Below, piece after piece: positions 1 to 7,404 of a stretch of 25,004 nt of DNA. A program made the position numbers and the translations under genes. Numbering within the stretch: position 1 is the first letter of the stretch; each line of letters opens with the position of its first letter. The DNA is from Acidocella sp. 35-58-6. GTDB taxonomy: Bacteria; Pseudomonadota; Alphaproteobacteria; Acetobacterales; Acetobacteraceae. Below the pieces are notes generated by a model. That model did not search any database and was not told the DNA's origin. It saw nothing but the letters and a program-made list of their open reading frames with translations. The stretch spans positions 1-25,004 of the forward strand of contig NCFD01000001.1 of assembly GCA_002281005.1 (NCBI GenBank), written 5' to 3'.

Positions 1-342
1 ACAACCCTGCAAAAACCGGTAAACGACCATCTGCACCAGCGAGTCCGCAATGCCGCACAGCATCGAGGTCACCGTGAAACCCACCAGACACGCGATAAAC
101 AAATTCTTGCGGCCAAACCTTGCCGCTAACCAGCCCACCGGCGCCGTCATGATAGCCGCGGCAATCACGTAGGATGTCAGGACCCAGGTGATTTCGTCAT
201 ATGAAGCCGAGAGACTCCCCTGCATATAGGGCAATGCCACATTGGCGATGGTGGAATCCAGCGCCTGCATCAAAGTCGCGATCATCAGACAAATGGTAAT
301 TAACGTCCGATGCGGCGTCTCCACCAAGGCGGGACCCGGCAT
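1..342 (-). CDS. emrB: EmrB/QacA-type MFS drug transporter (DHA2 family), 5' part only
   Basis: This is the N-terminal 114 codons of a proton-driven multidrug exporter of the inner membrane; the rest lies beyond the left edge. The translation opens MPGPALVETPHRTL and continues into a hydrophobic first helix carrying LDSTIANVALP, the DHA2 signature in helix 1. The second helix leads into GWLAARFGRK, the loop 2-3 motif A of the major facilitator superfamily, and a third helix ends near VVYRFLQG. The ATG overlaps the emrA stop by one base (TAATG), so translation is coupled. With the adaptor EmrA upstream, the pair should form an Emr-type pump spanning the periplasm with an outer-membrane TolC-like channel. 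Family assignment is firm; the substrate cannot be read from sequence. Confidence 0.9.
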   Translation of the reverse strand, partial: MPGPALVETPHRTLITICLMIATLMQALDSTIANVALPYMQGSLSASYDEITWVLTSYVIAAAIMTAPVGWLAARFGRKNLFIACLVGFTVTSMLCGIADSLVQMVVYRFLQGC

Positions 343-1427
343 TAGAACAGGTCCGACAAGTGCCGATGGTGATTGGTATCAATCGAAATTTCGGCACTCA
401 TGCCATCGCGCAGCACAAACCCATCCGGACCCGATTTGATTTGGACCCGCAGCGGAATCCGCTGCACCACTTTTACCCAGTTGCCGGAGGAATTCTGCGC
501 TGGCAAAATTGAAAACTCCGAGCCACTGGCAGGGCTGATGCTTTGCACCACGCCAGTCCATTTTTCACCCGGATACGCATCAACCGTAATATCCACGCTC
601 TGCCCCGGTCTCACCCAGGTTAAATCACTCTCTTTCGGCTGTGCTGTCACCCATATATCGGTGTCGGAAACCAACCCAAAGGCCGCGGTGCCGGCCGGCA
701 GAAACATGCCCGGCTGCAACTGCTCCACCATTGTCACGGTACCAGAATAAGGTGCCCGCACGATGCTATGCGCCTGCTGCAGTTTGGCGTTGTTCAACTG
801 CGCCAGGGCCGATTGATATTCTGGGGTCTGGGCGGGGTCGATGTCAGGGTTATTGGCCAATTTGGCCAGTTGCACGCCGGATTCATCCTGCAACTGCGTT
901 AGCTTCGACTGATCAGCCGCCAGCTTGAACCGCGCATCATCGTAGGTCGCCCGCGTGACGCCGCCGGAGCCAACCACCGAGGCGTATTTTGAGAGGTTCG
1001 ACTGATCATCCTGGATTTGAATCCGCTGCGCGGCGATCTCATCCATCGCCTCAGCATAGCCGCGCTTGGCCGATGCCACATCCAATTGAGCCTGCGCCAA
1101 CTGCGCCTGCGCCGCCGCCACCGCGATATTAAATTGCGGCTGACTCAGCTTGAATAAAACCTGCCCAGCCTCAACATGCTGATTATCCTTGACATCCACT
1201 TCTGAGACCAACCCTGAGACATCGGTGGACAATGAAACCTTCGCCGCGTCCACATAAGTGTCATCCGACGACACATACTGGCCGCCCAACAACCAGAAAA
1301 TTAACGAGACGATCACCACAACCAGCACACCGCCCAGCATTAAAACGGGGCGCAACAATTTGATGCGGTTGGCCCGGCGGAACCCGGCATTGCTGGTATT
1401 CCGTGGCACGGTGTTGGCCTGAGACAT
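342..1427 (-). CDS. emrA: EmrA-like HlyD-family efflux adaptor (membrane fusion protein)
   Basis: The protein is a periplasmic adaptor linking an EmrB-type pump to an outer-membrane channel, 361 aa from the ATG at 1427, which is close to usual EmrA length. A short basic cytoplasmic tail (residues 1-26) is followed by one transmembrane helix (about 27-48). Next come the first half of a lipoyl-like domain (about 57-95, with TYVDAAKVSLSTDVSG), an alanine/glutamine-rich coiled-coil hairpin (about 100-220), the second lipoyl half (IVRAPYSGTVTMVEQLQPG) and a beta-barrel region. I chose this start because AAGGAGGT lies just upstream at ideal spacing. The same frame is open without a stop through the upstream marR gene, so a larger MarR-EmrA fusion from 1811 is formally possible. 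It ends in a TAATG overlap with emrB. Confidence 0.9.
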   Translation of the reverse strand: MSQANTVPRNTSNAGFRRANRIKLLRPVLMLGGVLVVVIVSLIFWLLGGQYVSSDDTYVDAAKVSLSTDVSGLVSEVDVKDNQHVEAGQVLFKLSQPQFNIAVAAAQAQLAQAQLDVASAKRGYAEAMDEIAAQRIQIQDDQSNLSKYASVVGSGGVTRATYDDARFKLAADQSKLTQLQDESGVQLAKLANNPDIDPAQTPEYQSALAQLNNAKLQQAHSIVRAPYSGTVTMVEQLQPGMFLPAGTAAFGLVSDTDIWVTAQPKESDLTWVRPGQSVDITVDAYPGEKWTGVVQSISPASGSEFSILPAQNSSGNWVKVVQRIPLRVQIKSGPDGFVLRDGMSAEISIDTNHHRHLSDLF

Positions 1428-1811
1428 TACGCAACCTCCTTGATCGTGCCCGGCGGCACTTCCAGCATCCGCTAGCGCCCCCTTCAATACGGCGAGTTCC
1501 TGCAAAACCGGCTCGGCGGCAGGCAGCAGATGTAACCGCCAGATCCGCCGGTCCGCCGCATCAGCCCGCCGCTCGATCAAACCGCTCGCCGCCAGCCGGT
1601 CCACCAACCTCGCCACCGAAATCGGCTCCACCTCCAGCAAATCAGCAATTTCCTTTTGTGAAAGACCTGGGTTCCGTGCCAGCCGGGACAGCAACGCCCA
1701 TTGAGCCCTGGTCACCCCATGGGCGCTGGCACGCCGATCCGCCTCAACCCGCAGCATCCGGGCGACATCATGCAGCAGGAACAGTAAATCATGGTCGGAG
1801 TGCTGGCTCAT
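1428..1811 (-). CDS. MarR-family regulator, C-terminus altered and in frame with emrA
   Basis: This is a winged helix-turn-helix repressor of the MarR/EmrR type, expected to control the efflux operon behind it. About 128 residues are visible from ATG 1811. Helix-turn-helix and wing occupy about 50-96 (LSQKEIADLLEVEPISVARL, then RRADAADRRIW). No stop codon separates this frame from emrA, and the expected dimerisation helix at the C-terminus is missing. If one base is removed near 1452-1455, the frame continues as MLEVPPGTIKEVA and stops at TAA (1427-1429), overlapping the emrA ATG as TAATG. That is the same junction emrA shares with emrB. I therefore suspect a +1 frameshift (mutation or sequence error) rather than a designed fusion. 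I chose ATG 1811 because the in-frame start at 1832 lies inside a palindrome; no clear ribosome binding site precedes 1811. Confidence 0.75.
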
Positions 1812-1824
1812 CACAATGCATATA

Positions 1825-1838
1825 ATAAGCACGCTTAT
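1825..1838. promoter_or_regulatory. Palindromic operator candidate for the MarR regulator
   Basis: ATAAGC-AC-GCTTAT is a perfect 6-bp inverted repeat with a 2-bp spacer. It lies 14 bp upstream of the marR start, in the gap between marR and the divergent small gene. MarR proteins commonly bind such short AT-rich dyads and repress their own operon. A -10-like TATTAT on the minus strand (1822-1827) overlaps one arm, which fits autorepression. The binding role is inference. Confidence 0.5.
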
Positions 1839-1943
1839 GGGTTTTTACGATATCACCGCACCACAATTCTGCCCCTTTAAAAATGCTTGGCGGCAGTCTC
1901 GAAACAGTCATATGCTCACATCAATAATAACCGGAGAACGCAT

Positions 1944-2150
1944 ATGCCCGAGCCTATTTTGCCGATTCTCGAAGCCATGAAGGCCAGCCATACCTTGCAT
2001 CTGGAGCGGTTGCTCAAATTCAAGGAAGCCGGTGGTAAGCTGGATGACGACCCCAACCACGAAACCATCGAGGAGCTCATCAACCGCGAGCGGCTGGCCG
2101 TCAGCCGGTTCGCCTCCTCCATCGAGCATATGAGCAAAGTGCGAGCCTGA
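1944..2150 (+). CDS. Small acidic/helical protein of unknown function (68 aa)
   Basis: I do not recognise this family. The start ATG 1944 has a good ribosome binding site (GGAGAA, 1932-1937). A longer in-frame start at 1887 exists but has no such site. The product is short, charged and predicted largely helical, with no signal peptide, transmembrane segment or cysteine. Its middle contains GGKLDDDPNHETIEELINRE and it ends SIEHMSKVRA. It is divergent from marR and followed at once by a strong terminator, so it forms a single-gene transcription unit. The coding call rests on the ribosome binding site, the terminator and a protein-like composition; no function can be assigned. Confidence 0.7.
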   Translation: MPEPILPILEAMKASHTLHLERLLKFKEAGGKLDDDPNHETIEELINRERLAVSRFASSIEHMSKVRA

Positions 2151-2154
2151 ATCA

Positions 2155-2188
2155 AAAAGGCCCGGAAATTCCGGGCCTTTTCATTTTT
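2155..2188. terminator. Bidirectional Rho-independent terminator
   Basis: A perfect 13-bp stem pairs AAAAGGCCCGGAA-type arms (2155-2167 with 2169-2181) around a single central base, and the right side runs into a T-rich tail (2178-2188). The left arm starts with a run of A, so the hairpin has a U tract on both strands. It can end the small plus-strand gene (stop at 2150) and the minus-strand pnt operon (stop at 2196). Confidence 0.9.
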
Positions 2189-2195
2189 GGGCGGC

Positions 2196-3599
2196 CTAGT
2201 GGTTAAGTGCCTGCACGATCTCTTCGGTCATCTTCTTGGCGTCGCCGAAAAGCATCATGGTGTTGTCACGGAAGAATAGTTCATTATCCACACCAGCATA
2301 GCCTGACGCCATCGAGCGTTTCACGAACAGCACGGTTTTGGCCTTGTCGACTTCCAGAATCGGCATCCCAAAAATAGGGCTGGCCGGGTTGGTTTTAGCC
2401 GCCGGGTTGGTCACGTCATTCGCACCGATCACATACACCACGTCAGCGGTGGCGAACTCGTTGTTGATCTGCTCAAGCTCGAACACCTCGTCATACGGCA
2501 CGTTGGCTTCAGCCAGCAGCACGTTCATGTGTCCCGGCATACGGCCCGCCACCGGATGAATGGCGTATTTCACTTCCACATTATCTTTCTTCAGCGTGTC
2601 AGCCATTTCGCGCAGCGCATGCTGGGCTTGGGATACCGCCATGCCGTAGCCAGGTACAATAATAACCTTGGAAGCATTTTTCATAATGAACGCCGCATCT
2701 TCCGCCGAGCCGATCTTCACCGCCTTGTCGCCGGCCGGACCCGCCACAGCCGCTTCGCCACCGGTGCCGAAGCCACCTAAGATGACGTTGAAAATGCTGC
2801 GGTTCATACCCTTACACATAATGTAAGACAGAATGGCACCCGACGAGCCAACCAGCGCACCGGTTACGATAAGAGCTAAATTTCCGATAGTGAAACCAAT
2901 GCCCGAGGCTGCCCAGCCGGAGTAAGAGTTCAGCATCGAGACCACCACCGGCATATCGGCACCGCCGATCGGGATAATGAGCAGGAAGCCAATGGCCAGC
3001 GCCAAAATAGCCACCATCCAGAATACCACCTGGCTGCCGCCCGAGACAATAAACGCCACGATGAGCACCAGCAGCAATATGCCAAGCCCCAGGTTGATTT
3101 GGTGCTGGCCCTTAAAGGTGATCGGCGTGCCCTTCATCAATGCCTGTAATTTTGCAAACGCGATGAGCGAGCCGGTGAAGGTGATGGCACCAATCGCCAG
3201 CCCCAGCGACATCTCGATCAGGCTCTCGATATGAATATTGCCTGGCGTGCCGATGCCAAAACTCTCCGGCGCGTTCAACGCGGAAGCCGCCACAAACACC
3301 GCCGCCAAACCCACCAGTGAGTGGAAGGCCGCAACAAGCTGCGGTAGCGCCGTCATCTTAATCCGGAGTGCCGCAACCGTACCGATGGAACCGCCAATGG
3401 CGACCCCCAACACGATCATGAACACGCCTCCCAGCGACATGCCACCATGCAAAAGGGTGGCAACAATGGCGATGGCCATGCCTACCACACCCATCTGGTT
3501 GCCACGGCGGGATGTTAATGGGTGAGACAGGCCGCGCAGCGCCAGAATGAACAGGACAGCGGCGACCAGATAAGCAAAAGCAGTAAATGACTCGTTCAT
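2196..3599 (-). CDS. pntB: NAD(P) transhydrogenase subunit beta
   Basis: PntB is the membrane and NADP(H)-binding subunit of proton-translocating transhydrogenase, which uses the proton-motive force to reduce NADP+ with NADH. At 467 aa it has the normal family length. About nine hydrophobic helices fill roughly residues 1-260. The soluble NADP domain follows, with PGYGMAVSQAQ at about 316-326, AGRMPGHMNVLLAEA from about 347, GANDVTNPAA from about 392 and a closing FGDAKKM. Only 13 bases separate it from pntA2 upstream, so the three pnt genes are one transcript ending at the terminator at 2155-2188. Identification is firm. Confidence 0.97.
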   Translation of the reverse strand: MNESFTAFAYLVAAVLFILALRGLSHPLTSRRGNQMGVVGMAIAIVATLLHGGMSLGGVFMIVLGVAIGGSIGTVAALRIKMTALPQLVAAFHSLVGLAAVFVAASALNAPESFGIGTPGNIHIESLIEMSLGLAIGAITFTGSLIAFAKLQALMKGTPITFKGQHQINLGLGILLLVLIVAFIVSGGSQVVFWMVAILALAIGFLLIIPIGGADMPVVVSMLNSYSGWAASGIGFTIGNLALIVTGALVGSSGAILSYIMCKGMNRSIFNVILGGFGTGGEAAVAGPAGDKAVKIGSAEDAAFIMKNASKVIIVPGYGMAVSQAQHALREMADTLKKDNVEVKYAIHPVAGRMPGHMNVLLAEANVPYDEVFELEQINNEFATADVVYVIGANDVTNPAAKTNPASPIFGMPILEVDKAKTVLFVKRSMASGYAGVDNELFFRDNTMMLFGDAKKMTEEIVQALNH

Positions 3600-3612
3600 G
3601 TGGGCGTTTGCC

Positions 3613-4005
3613 TTATTGCTTCTTGCGGAACATCGAGAGCATGCGGTTGGTCACCACAAAGCCGCCGAAAATATTAACACTCACCAGCACCACGGCCAGA
3701 AAGCCAAAGCTATGCGCGGCAAAATTACCATGCAGCCCGGCTGCCAGCATGGCACCCACGATGATCACCGAGGAAATCGCGTTGGTCACCGCCATCAAAG
3801 GTGAGTGCAACGCCGGGGTGACGTTCCAGACCACATAATAGCCGACAAAAATCGCCAGCACGAAAATGCTGAACAGATACACAAACGGTGCCGCTGGTGG
3901 GGCATGCTGGGCGGCGATTGCCGCCACGCCGGCAGCGTTCTGAGCCAGAATAGAAGCCTGGTGGGCGAGGTCTGCCGCCTGGCTCGCAAGATCAGTAGGG
4001 GTCAT
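3613..4005 (-). CDS. pntA2: NAD(P) transhydrogenase subunit alpha part 2 (membrane part)
   Basis: This is the short membrane portion of the alpha subunit, encoded as its own 130-aa gene as is usual in alphaproteobacteria; in enterobacteria it is fused to the NAD-binding part. An alanine-rich amphipathic N-terminus (about 1-35) precedes three to four transmembrane helices, including [20 protein letters not shown] and a stretch with [13 protein letters not shown], and the protein ends [14 protein letters not shown]. The ATG at 4005 has a good AAGGAA site. It lies 15 bases after pntA1 and 13 bases before pntB, between the two subunits it assembles with. Confidence 0.95.
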   Translation of the reverse strand: MTPTDLASQAADLAHQASILAQNAAGVAAIAAQHAPPAAPFVYLFSIFVLAIFVGYYVVWNVTPALHSPLMAVTNAISSVIIVGAMLAAGLHGNFAAHSFGFLAVVLVSVNIFGGFVVTNRMLSMFRKKQ

Positions 4006-4020
4006 GTGCAGGTTCCTTGA

Positions 4021-5160
4021 TTACGCAGCAGCGGCTGGCTGAAAATTCGGATGGACAATCTGCCCGCCCTTGGTCAGCAGCACGCCTTTAATAATGTCAT
4101 CGGTTTCCACCAGCTTCGGTGCCTTGGTCTCTTTGTCCCAGAAGGTGGTGAGGAAGGTCAGCAGATTGCGGGCGTACAACTGGCTGGCGGCCACGCCGAT
4201 GCGTGATGGCCAGTTGCGGTAACCCAAAACCTGCACACCGTTTTCAGTGACGATGAGCTCGCCCGGCACAGTGGCGGCACAGTTGCCGCCGGAATCCGCT
4301 GCCAGATCAACAATCACACTGCCCGGCTTCATCGCTGCCACCATCTCGGCGGTAACGATGGTGGGAGCCTTGCGGCCCTGCACCAGCGCGGTGCAGATCA
4401 CCATGTCATTCTTCGCAACCGTCACGGCCATAAGGTCAGCCTGCTTCTTGCGGAATTCATCCGACATCTGGCCGGCGTAGGGGCCGGTCTGCTTGGCGGA
4501 TTCTTCGTCATCAACACCAATATATGTCGCGCCGAGGGAGCGGATTTCTTCCTTGGCCGCCGGACGCACGTCGGTGCCCGAAACGATACCACCCAGGCGC
4601 CGCGCGGTGGCAATGGCCTGCAACCCGGCAACACCGGCGCCGATCACCAGCACGCGGGCGGGCGGCACCGTACCAGCGGCGGTCATCATCATCGGGAAAC
4701 CACGGGCAAACGCGTTAGCCGCCTCGATCACTGCCCGGTAGCCTGCGAGGTTCGCCTGGCTGGAGAGCACATCCATGCTCTGGGCGCGGGTAATGCGCGG
4801 CATCATTTCCATCGCCACGCCGTCAATCCCGGCGGCAGCCAAAGCCGGTACCAGCGAGGGGTCAGCAAAGGTGTTCATGGTACATATCAGCAGAATGCCC
4901 TTGGGCATCAGCGCGCGGATGTCCGGCCCGGGCGCCTGCACAGCGAACAAAATGCCAGCATCCTTGAGCGCCGCCGCAGGATCAGCCACAATCTCGGCTC
5001 CCGCCGCGCTGTATTCAGCATCGGAAATCGACGCCTCGAGGCCGGCGCCAGCTTCCACCGCCACGCTTAAACCCAGAGCCATTAATTTTTTGACCGTATC
5101 CGGTGTAGCAGCCACGCGGGCTTCACCAGATGCACGTTCTTTCAAAACCGCCAGACGCAT
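4021..5160 (-). CDS. pntA1: NAD(P) transhydrogenase subunit alpha part 1 (NAD-binding)
   Basis: This soluble domain I of transhydrogenase binds NAD(H) and passes hydride to the PntB NADP domain. At 379 aa it matches the split-alpha form. It begins MRLAVLKERASGEARVA, the alanine dehydrogenase/PNT N-terminal signature. RAQSMDVLSSQANLAGYRAV is at about 125-144, the Rossmann loop GAGVAGLQA at about 174-182, and SGTDVRP at about 194-200. The acidic residue after the second strand (D197) is what is expected of an NAD rather than NADP site. It is the first gene of the pnt operon; the 125-bp gap upstream of it should hold the promoter, but I see no convincing -35/-10 pair. Confidence 0.97.
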   Translation of the reverse strand: MRLAVLKERASGEARVAATPDTVKKLMALGLSVAVEAGAGLEASISDAEYSAAGAEIVADPAAALKDAGILFAVQAPGPDIRALMPKGILLICTMNTFADPSLVPALAAAGIDGVAMEMMPRITRAQSMDVLSSQANLAGYRAVIEAANAFARGFPMMMTAAGTVPPARVLVIGAGVAGLQAIATARRLGGIVSGTDVRPAAKEEIRSLGATYIGVDDEESAKQTGPYAGQMSDEFRKKQADLMAVTVAKNDMVICTALVQGRKAPTIVTAEMVAAMKPGSVIVDLAADSGGNCAATVPGELIVTENGVQVLGYRNWPSRIGVAASQLYARNLLTFLTTFWDKETKAPKLVETDDIIKGVLLTKGGQIVHPNFQPAAAA

Positions 5161-5285
5161 TTAACCATCCCCATAAGCCATTAAAGCCGACACTTCAGAC
5201 CGGCCGAGCAATTGGACGCACCATGATGGAGCAGCGCAACAGATGCAATAGTTTCAGCCATTACCGCAAAGCAAAGCCGTAATTC

Positions 5286-5984
5286 TTACGTAATTATAAC
5301 TGCCACATGACCCTTTTCAGCGGCCACGCCGATATAGCTGTACGTAAGGCCCGTTGTGGCAATAAACTCTTGGAAAGCCTTATATTCATGGGCCCGCCAG
5401 CCGGGATAATTGAAATATTCATCGAACACGATCACCGTCCCGGTTTTAATCCGAGGCTGCAGCAGGGTAAAAATACACGCCGTTGATGTGTAAATGTCAC
5501 AATCCACATGGATCAGCGCGCAGGCCTCAGGGTGGGTTGCCAGAAATTCCGGCAAAGTGGCATCGAACCATCCGACATGGAGCTGGGAGTTGGCCAGGAT
5601 TTTCGGCAATTTACCTTGCAGGGAAAACGCTCCGGCGGCTTCCTTGGTGCCACCCCAGTCGCCCGGCAGCCCCTCGAAACTATCAAACCCATGCACGACA
5701 CGTTGGGTATTGGCCGCCAGATGCCGCAACGAGGCCCCCTTCTCAACACCAAATTCCAGCACCAGCCCCTGTGCCGGGGCGCGGCCGAGCGCAAATTTCA
5801 GTAAATCGAAGCGGTCCGGCAGCACCATGGCTTCGGGCATGTGAGCGATAATATACGCAACAGCCTCGCGCTTGGCGTGCAGCCGTAAGTCCAGCCACAG
5901 ATCGTTCGCGTAAAATTTATGGAGCCACTTCCGGTACAGGCGGGCCGTGATCCCTTCCCGCCAGCCTTTTTTAAAGATCGACAT
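5286..5984 (-). CDS. TylF/MycF-like class I SAM-dependent O-methyltransferase
   Basis: The 232-aa cytosolic protein carries the full motif order of the macrocin O-methyltransferase (TylF/MycF) family. This is a glycine-rich SAM loop VLEFGVEKGASL (about 75-86), DSFEGLPGDW (101-110), HVDCDIYTST (159-168, with the metal-binding acidic residues) and VFDEYFNYPGW (186-196). Members methylate sugar or other hydroxyls with Mg2+. In bacteria without macrolide clusters they are often found among surface-polysaccharide genes. Here there is no biosynthetic cluster beside it, so the substrate is unknown. It stands alone between the pnt operon and the ABC1 gene with gaps of 125 and 66 bases. The ribosome binding site is weak (GGAG about 13 bases from ATG). 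Confidence 0.85.
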   Translation of the reverse strand: MSIFKKGWREGITARLYRKWLHKFYANDLWLDLRLHAKREAVAYIIAHMPEAMVLPDRFDLLKFALGRAPAQGLVLEFGVEKGASLRHLAANTQRVVHGFDSFEGLPGDWGGTKEAAGAFSLQGKLPKILANSQLHVGWFDATLPEFLATHPEACALIHVDCDIYTSTACIFTLLQPRIKTGTVIVFDEYFNYPGWRAHEYKAFQEFIATTGLTYSYIGVAAEKGHVAVIIT

Positions 5985-6003
5985 AAGTCAGATGGTTCTC
6001 CAA

Positions 6004-6033
6004 GCGTTACGTCACGCGCCTAAGCGGTAACGC
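6004..6033. repeat. Small inverted repeat in the gap before the methyltransferase gene
   Basis: GCGTTAC (6004-6010) and GTAACGC (6027-6033) are perfect 7-bp inverted arms around a 16-base loop, within the 66-bp gap between the ABC1 gene stop and the methyltransferase start. There is no T-run, so a simple terminator is unlikely; it could be an operator or chance. The role is unknown. Confidence 0.35.
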
Positions 6034-6050
6034 CGATGAAAGCAATACCT

Positions 6051-7403
6051 CTAAATGGTCGCGGGGACACCCGCGGCCGCCAGAGCCTGGGTCTGGCGAG
6101 TTTCAAGCTCGGCCTCGTTAAAATCCGCGACCGTTTCATGAAATAACCGGCTCCAGTTGACCTCGGCTTTCAAGCGCAGGAACACACTACCCAAACCGAT
6201 CGCAGAACGGTCCATCAGCACAAACTCCCGCGGTGGCCGCACGCCGCCAGTGCGCTGTAAACCAGCATGCACCTTCTCGGCGATGGAGCGGCCATATTGG
6301 GTGTCGCCATTTTCCTGGATAGGCCTTACCCGGTCCTGCACCAAAGGCTCATATAAAAACCGCGCCCAGTCGTTCAGCACATGCACCTGCTCGCGGGTGA
6401 TGCCCTTGAAACCCCAGATATCATAGGCATGCATCGAGCGGTTTTCGTCGTTATCACGCACGGCTGCGTACAGCTCCAGCACGCCGGTAACGAACTTACC
6501 CGGAAACACCCTGATCGAGCCAAAATCCAGCAGGTTCAACCCACCCTCCGGGCTCACCTGGTAATTGCCCAGATGCGGGTCTCCGTGCAGCACGCCATAG
6601 CGGTAAAACGGCGTGTACCAGGCGCGGAACAAGGCGGTGGCCAGCTTGTTCCGCGCCTCCTGCGAGGGGTCGGTCTCCAGCCAGTTTTTGAGGCCAGTGC
6701 CCTTCAGCCATTTCATCGTGATCAGCCGTGTGGTGGTAAACTCCATCACTGGCTCAGGCACGCTCACATCCGGTACGTCATGCAAAATCGTGCTGAACAA
6801 TCGCATCTGCGCGGCCTCGCGGGTGTAATCAAGCTCCTCGCGCAGGCGCTCTACCAACTCGGTATAGATATCATCCTGGATGATGGCGTTATCCATGCGC
6901 TGATACACCGCCATTGCCATTTTCAACTGCTTCAAATCCGCCTCAACCGTGCTCGGCATATTCGGATATTGCAGCTTGCAGGCAACATCGGTGCCATCTG
7001 GAAGTGTTGCACGGTGGACTTGGCCCAGGCTGGCGGCGGCGGCGGCTTCATGGCCAAAAACCTGAAATTTTTTCTCCCAATCCGGCCCCAGCTCACCAGC
7101 CATCCGGCGGCGCACAAACGCCCAGCCCATCGGCGGCGCGTTAGCCTGTAATTCCGCCAGTTGGGCAGCGTATTCAGGTGGCAGCGCATCGGGGATGGTG
7201 GAGAGAAACTGCGCCATCTTCATCATCGGGCCTTTCAAGCCCCCTAGAATGGCTTTCAAATCCTCGGCGTGCTTGGCTTGATTGGTTTTAATCCCGAACA
7301 CCCGCTCGCCGGTAATCCGCGCCGCGATGCCGCCCACCGCACCGGAGGTCCTGGCAAAGCGGCGGATTTCGCCAAACATGCTGCCACCATCACGATCAGC
7401 CAT
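6051..7403 (-). CDS. ABC1/AarF/UbiB-family atypical kinase-like protein
   Basis: This 450-aa protein belongs to the protein-kinase-like family (UbiB, COQ8/ADCK) that supports ubiquinone synthesis or lipid handling. The family's signature N-terminal KxGQ helix reads KMAQ here (about 62-65, in LKGPMMKMAQFLSTIPDALP). It is followed by the alanine-rich nucleotide loop EAAAAASLGQVHRA (about 119-132), the VACKLQYP lysine strand (K143), the catalytic-loop equivalent GDPHLGNY and the metal-binding LLDFGSIR. No C-terminal transmembrane pair of the UbiB type is evident, so it may be a paralogue rather than UbiB itself. Only one base separates it from the pepF stop codon, so it is co-transcribed with and probably translationally coupled to pepF. 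Confidence 0.88.
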   Translation of the reverse strand: MADRDGGSMFGEIRRFARTSGAVGGIAARITGERVFGIKTNQAKHAEDLKAILGGLKGPMMKMAQFLSTIPDALPPEYAAQLAELQANAPPMGWAFVRRRMAGELGPDWEKKFQVFGHEAAAAASLGQVHRATLPDGTDVACKLQYPNMPSTVEADLKQLKMAMAVYQRMDNAIIQDDIYTELVERLREELDYTREAAQMRLFSTILHDVPDVSVPEPVMEFTTTRLITMKWLKGTGLKNWLETDPSQEARNKLATALFRAWYTPFYRYGVLHGDPHLGNYQVSPEGGLNLLDFGSIRVFPGKFVTGVLELYAAVRDNDENRSMHAYDIWGFKGITREQVHVLNDWARFLYEPLVQDRVRPIQENGDTQYGRSIAEKVHAGLQRTGGVRPPREFVLMDRSAIGLGSVFLRLKAEVNWSRLFHETVADFNEAELETRQTQALAAAGVPATI

Positions 7404-7404
7404 A

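Noticed and set aside
1887..1943. Upstream start for the 68-aa protein
   Set aside because: There is no ribosome binding site there, while ATG 1944 has GGAGAA at normal spacing.
6381..7151. 256-codon open frame on the plus strand
   Set aside because: It is antisense to the well-supported ABC1-family gene, has no recognisable domain, and is explained by GC-rich codon bias.
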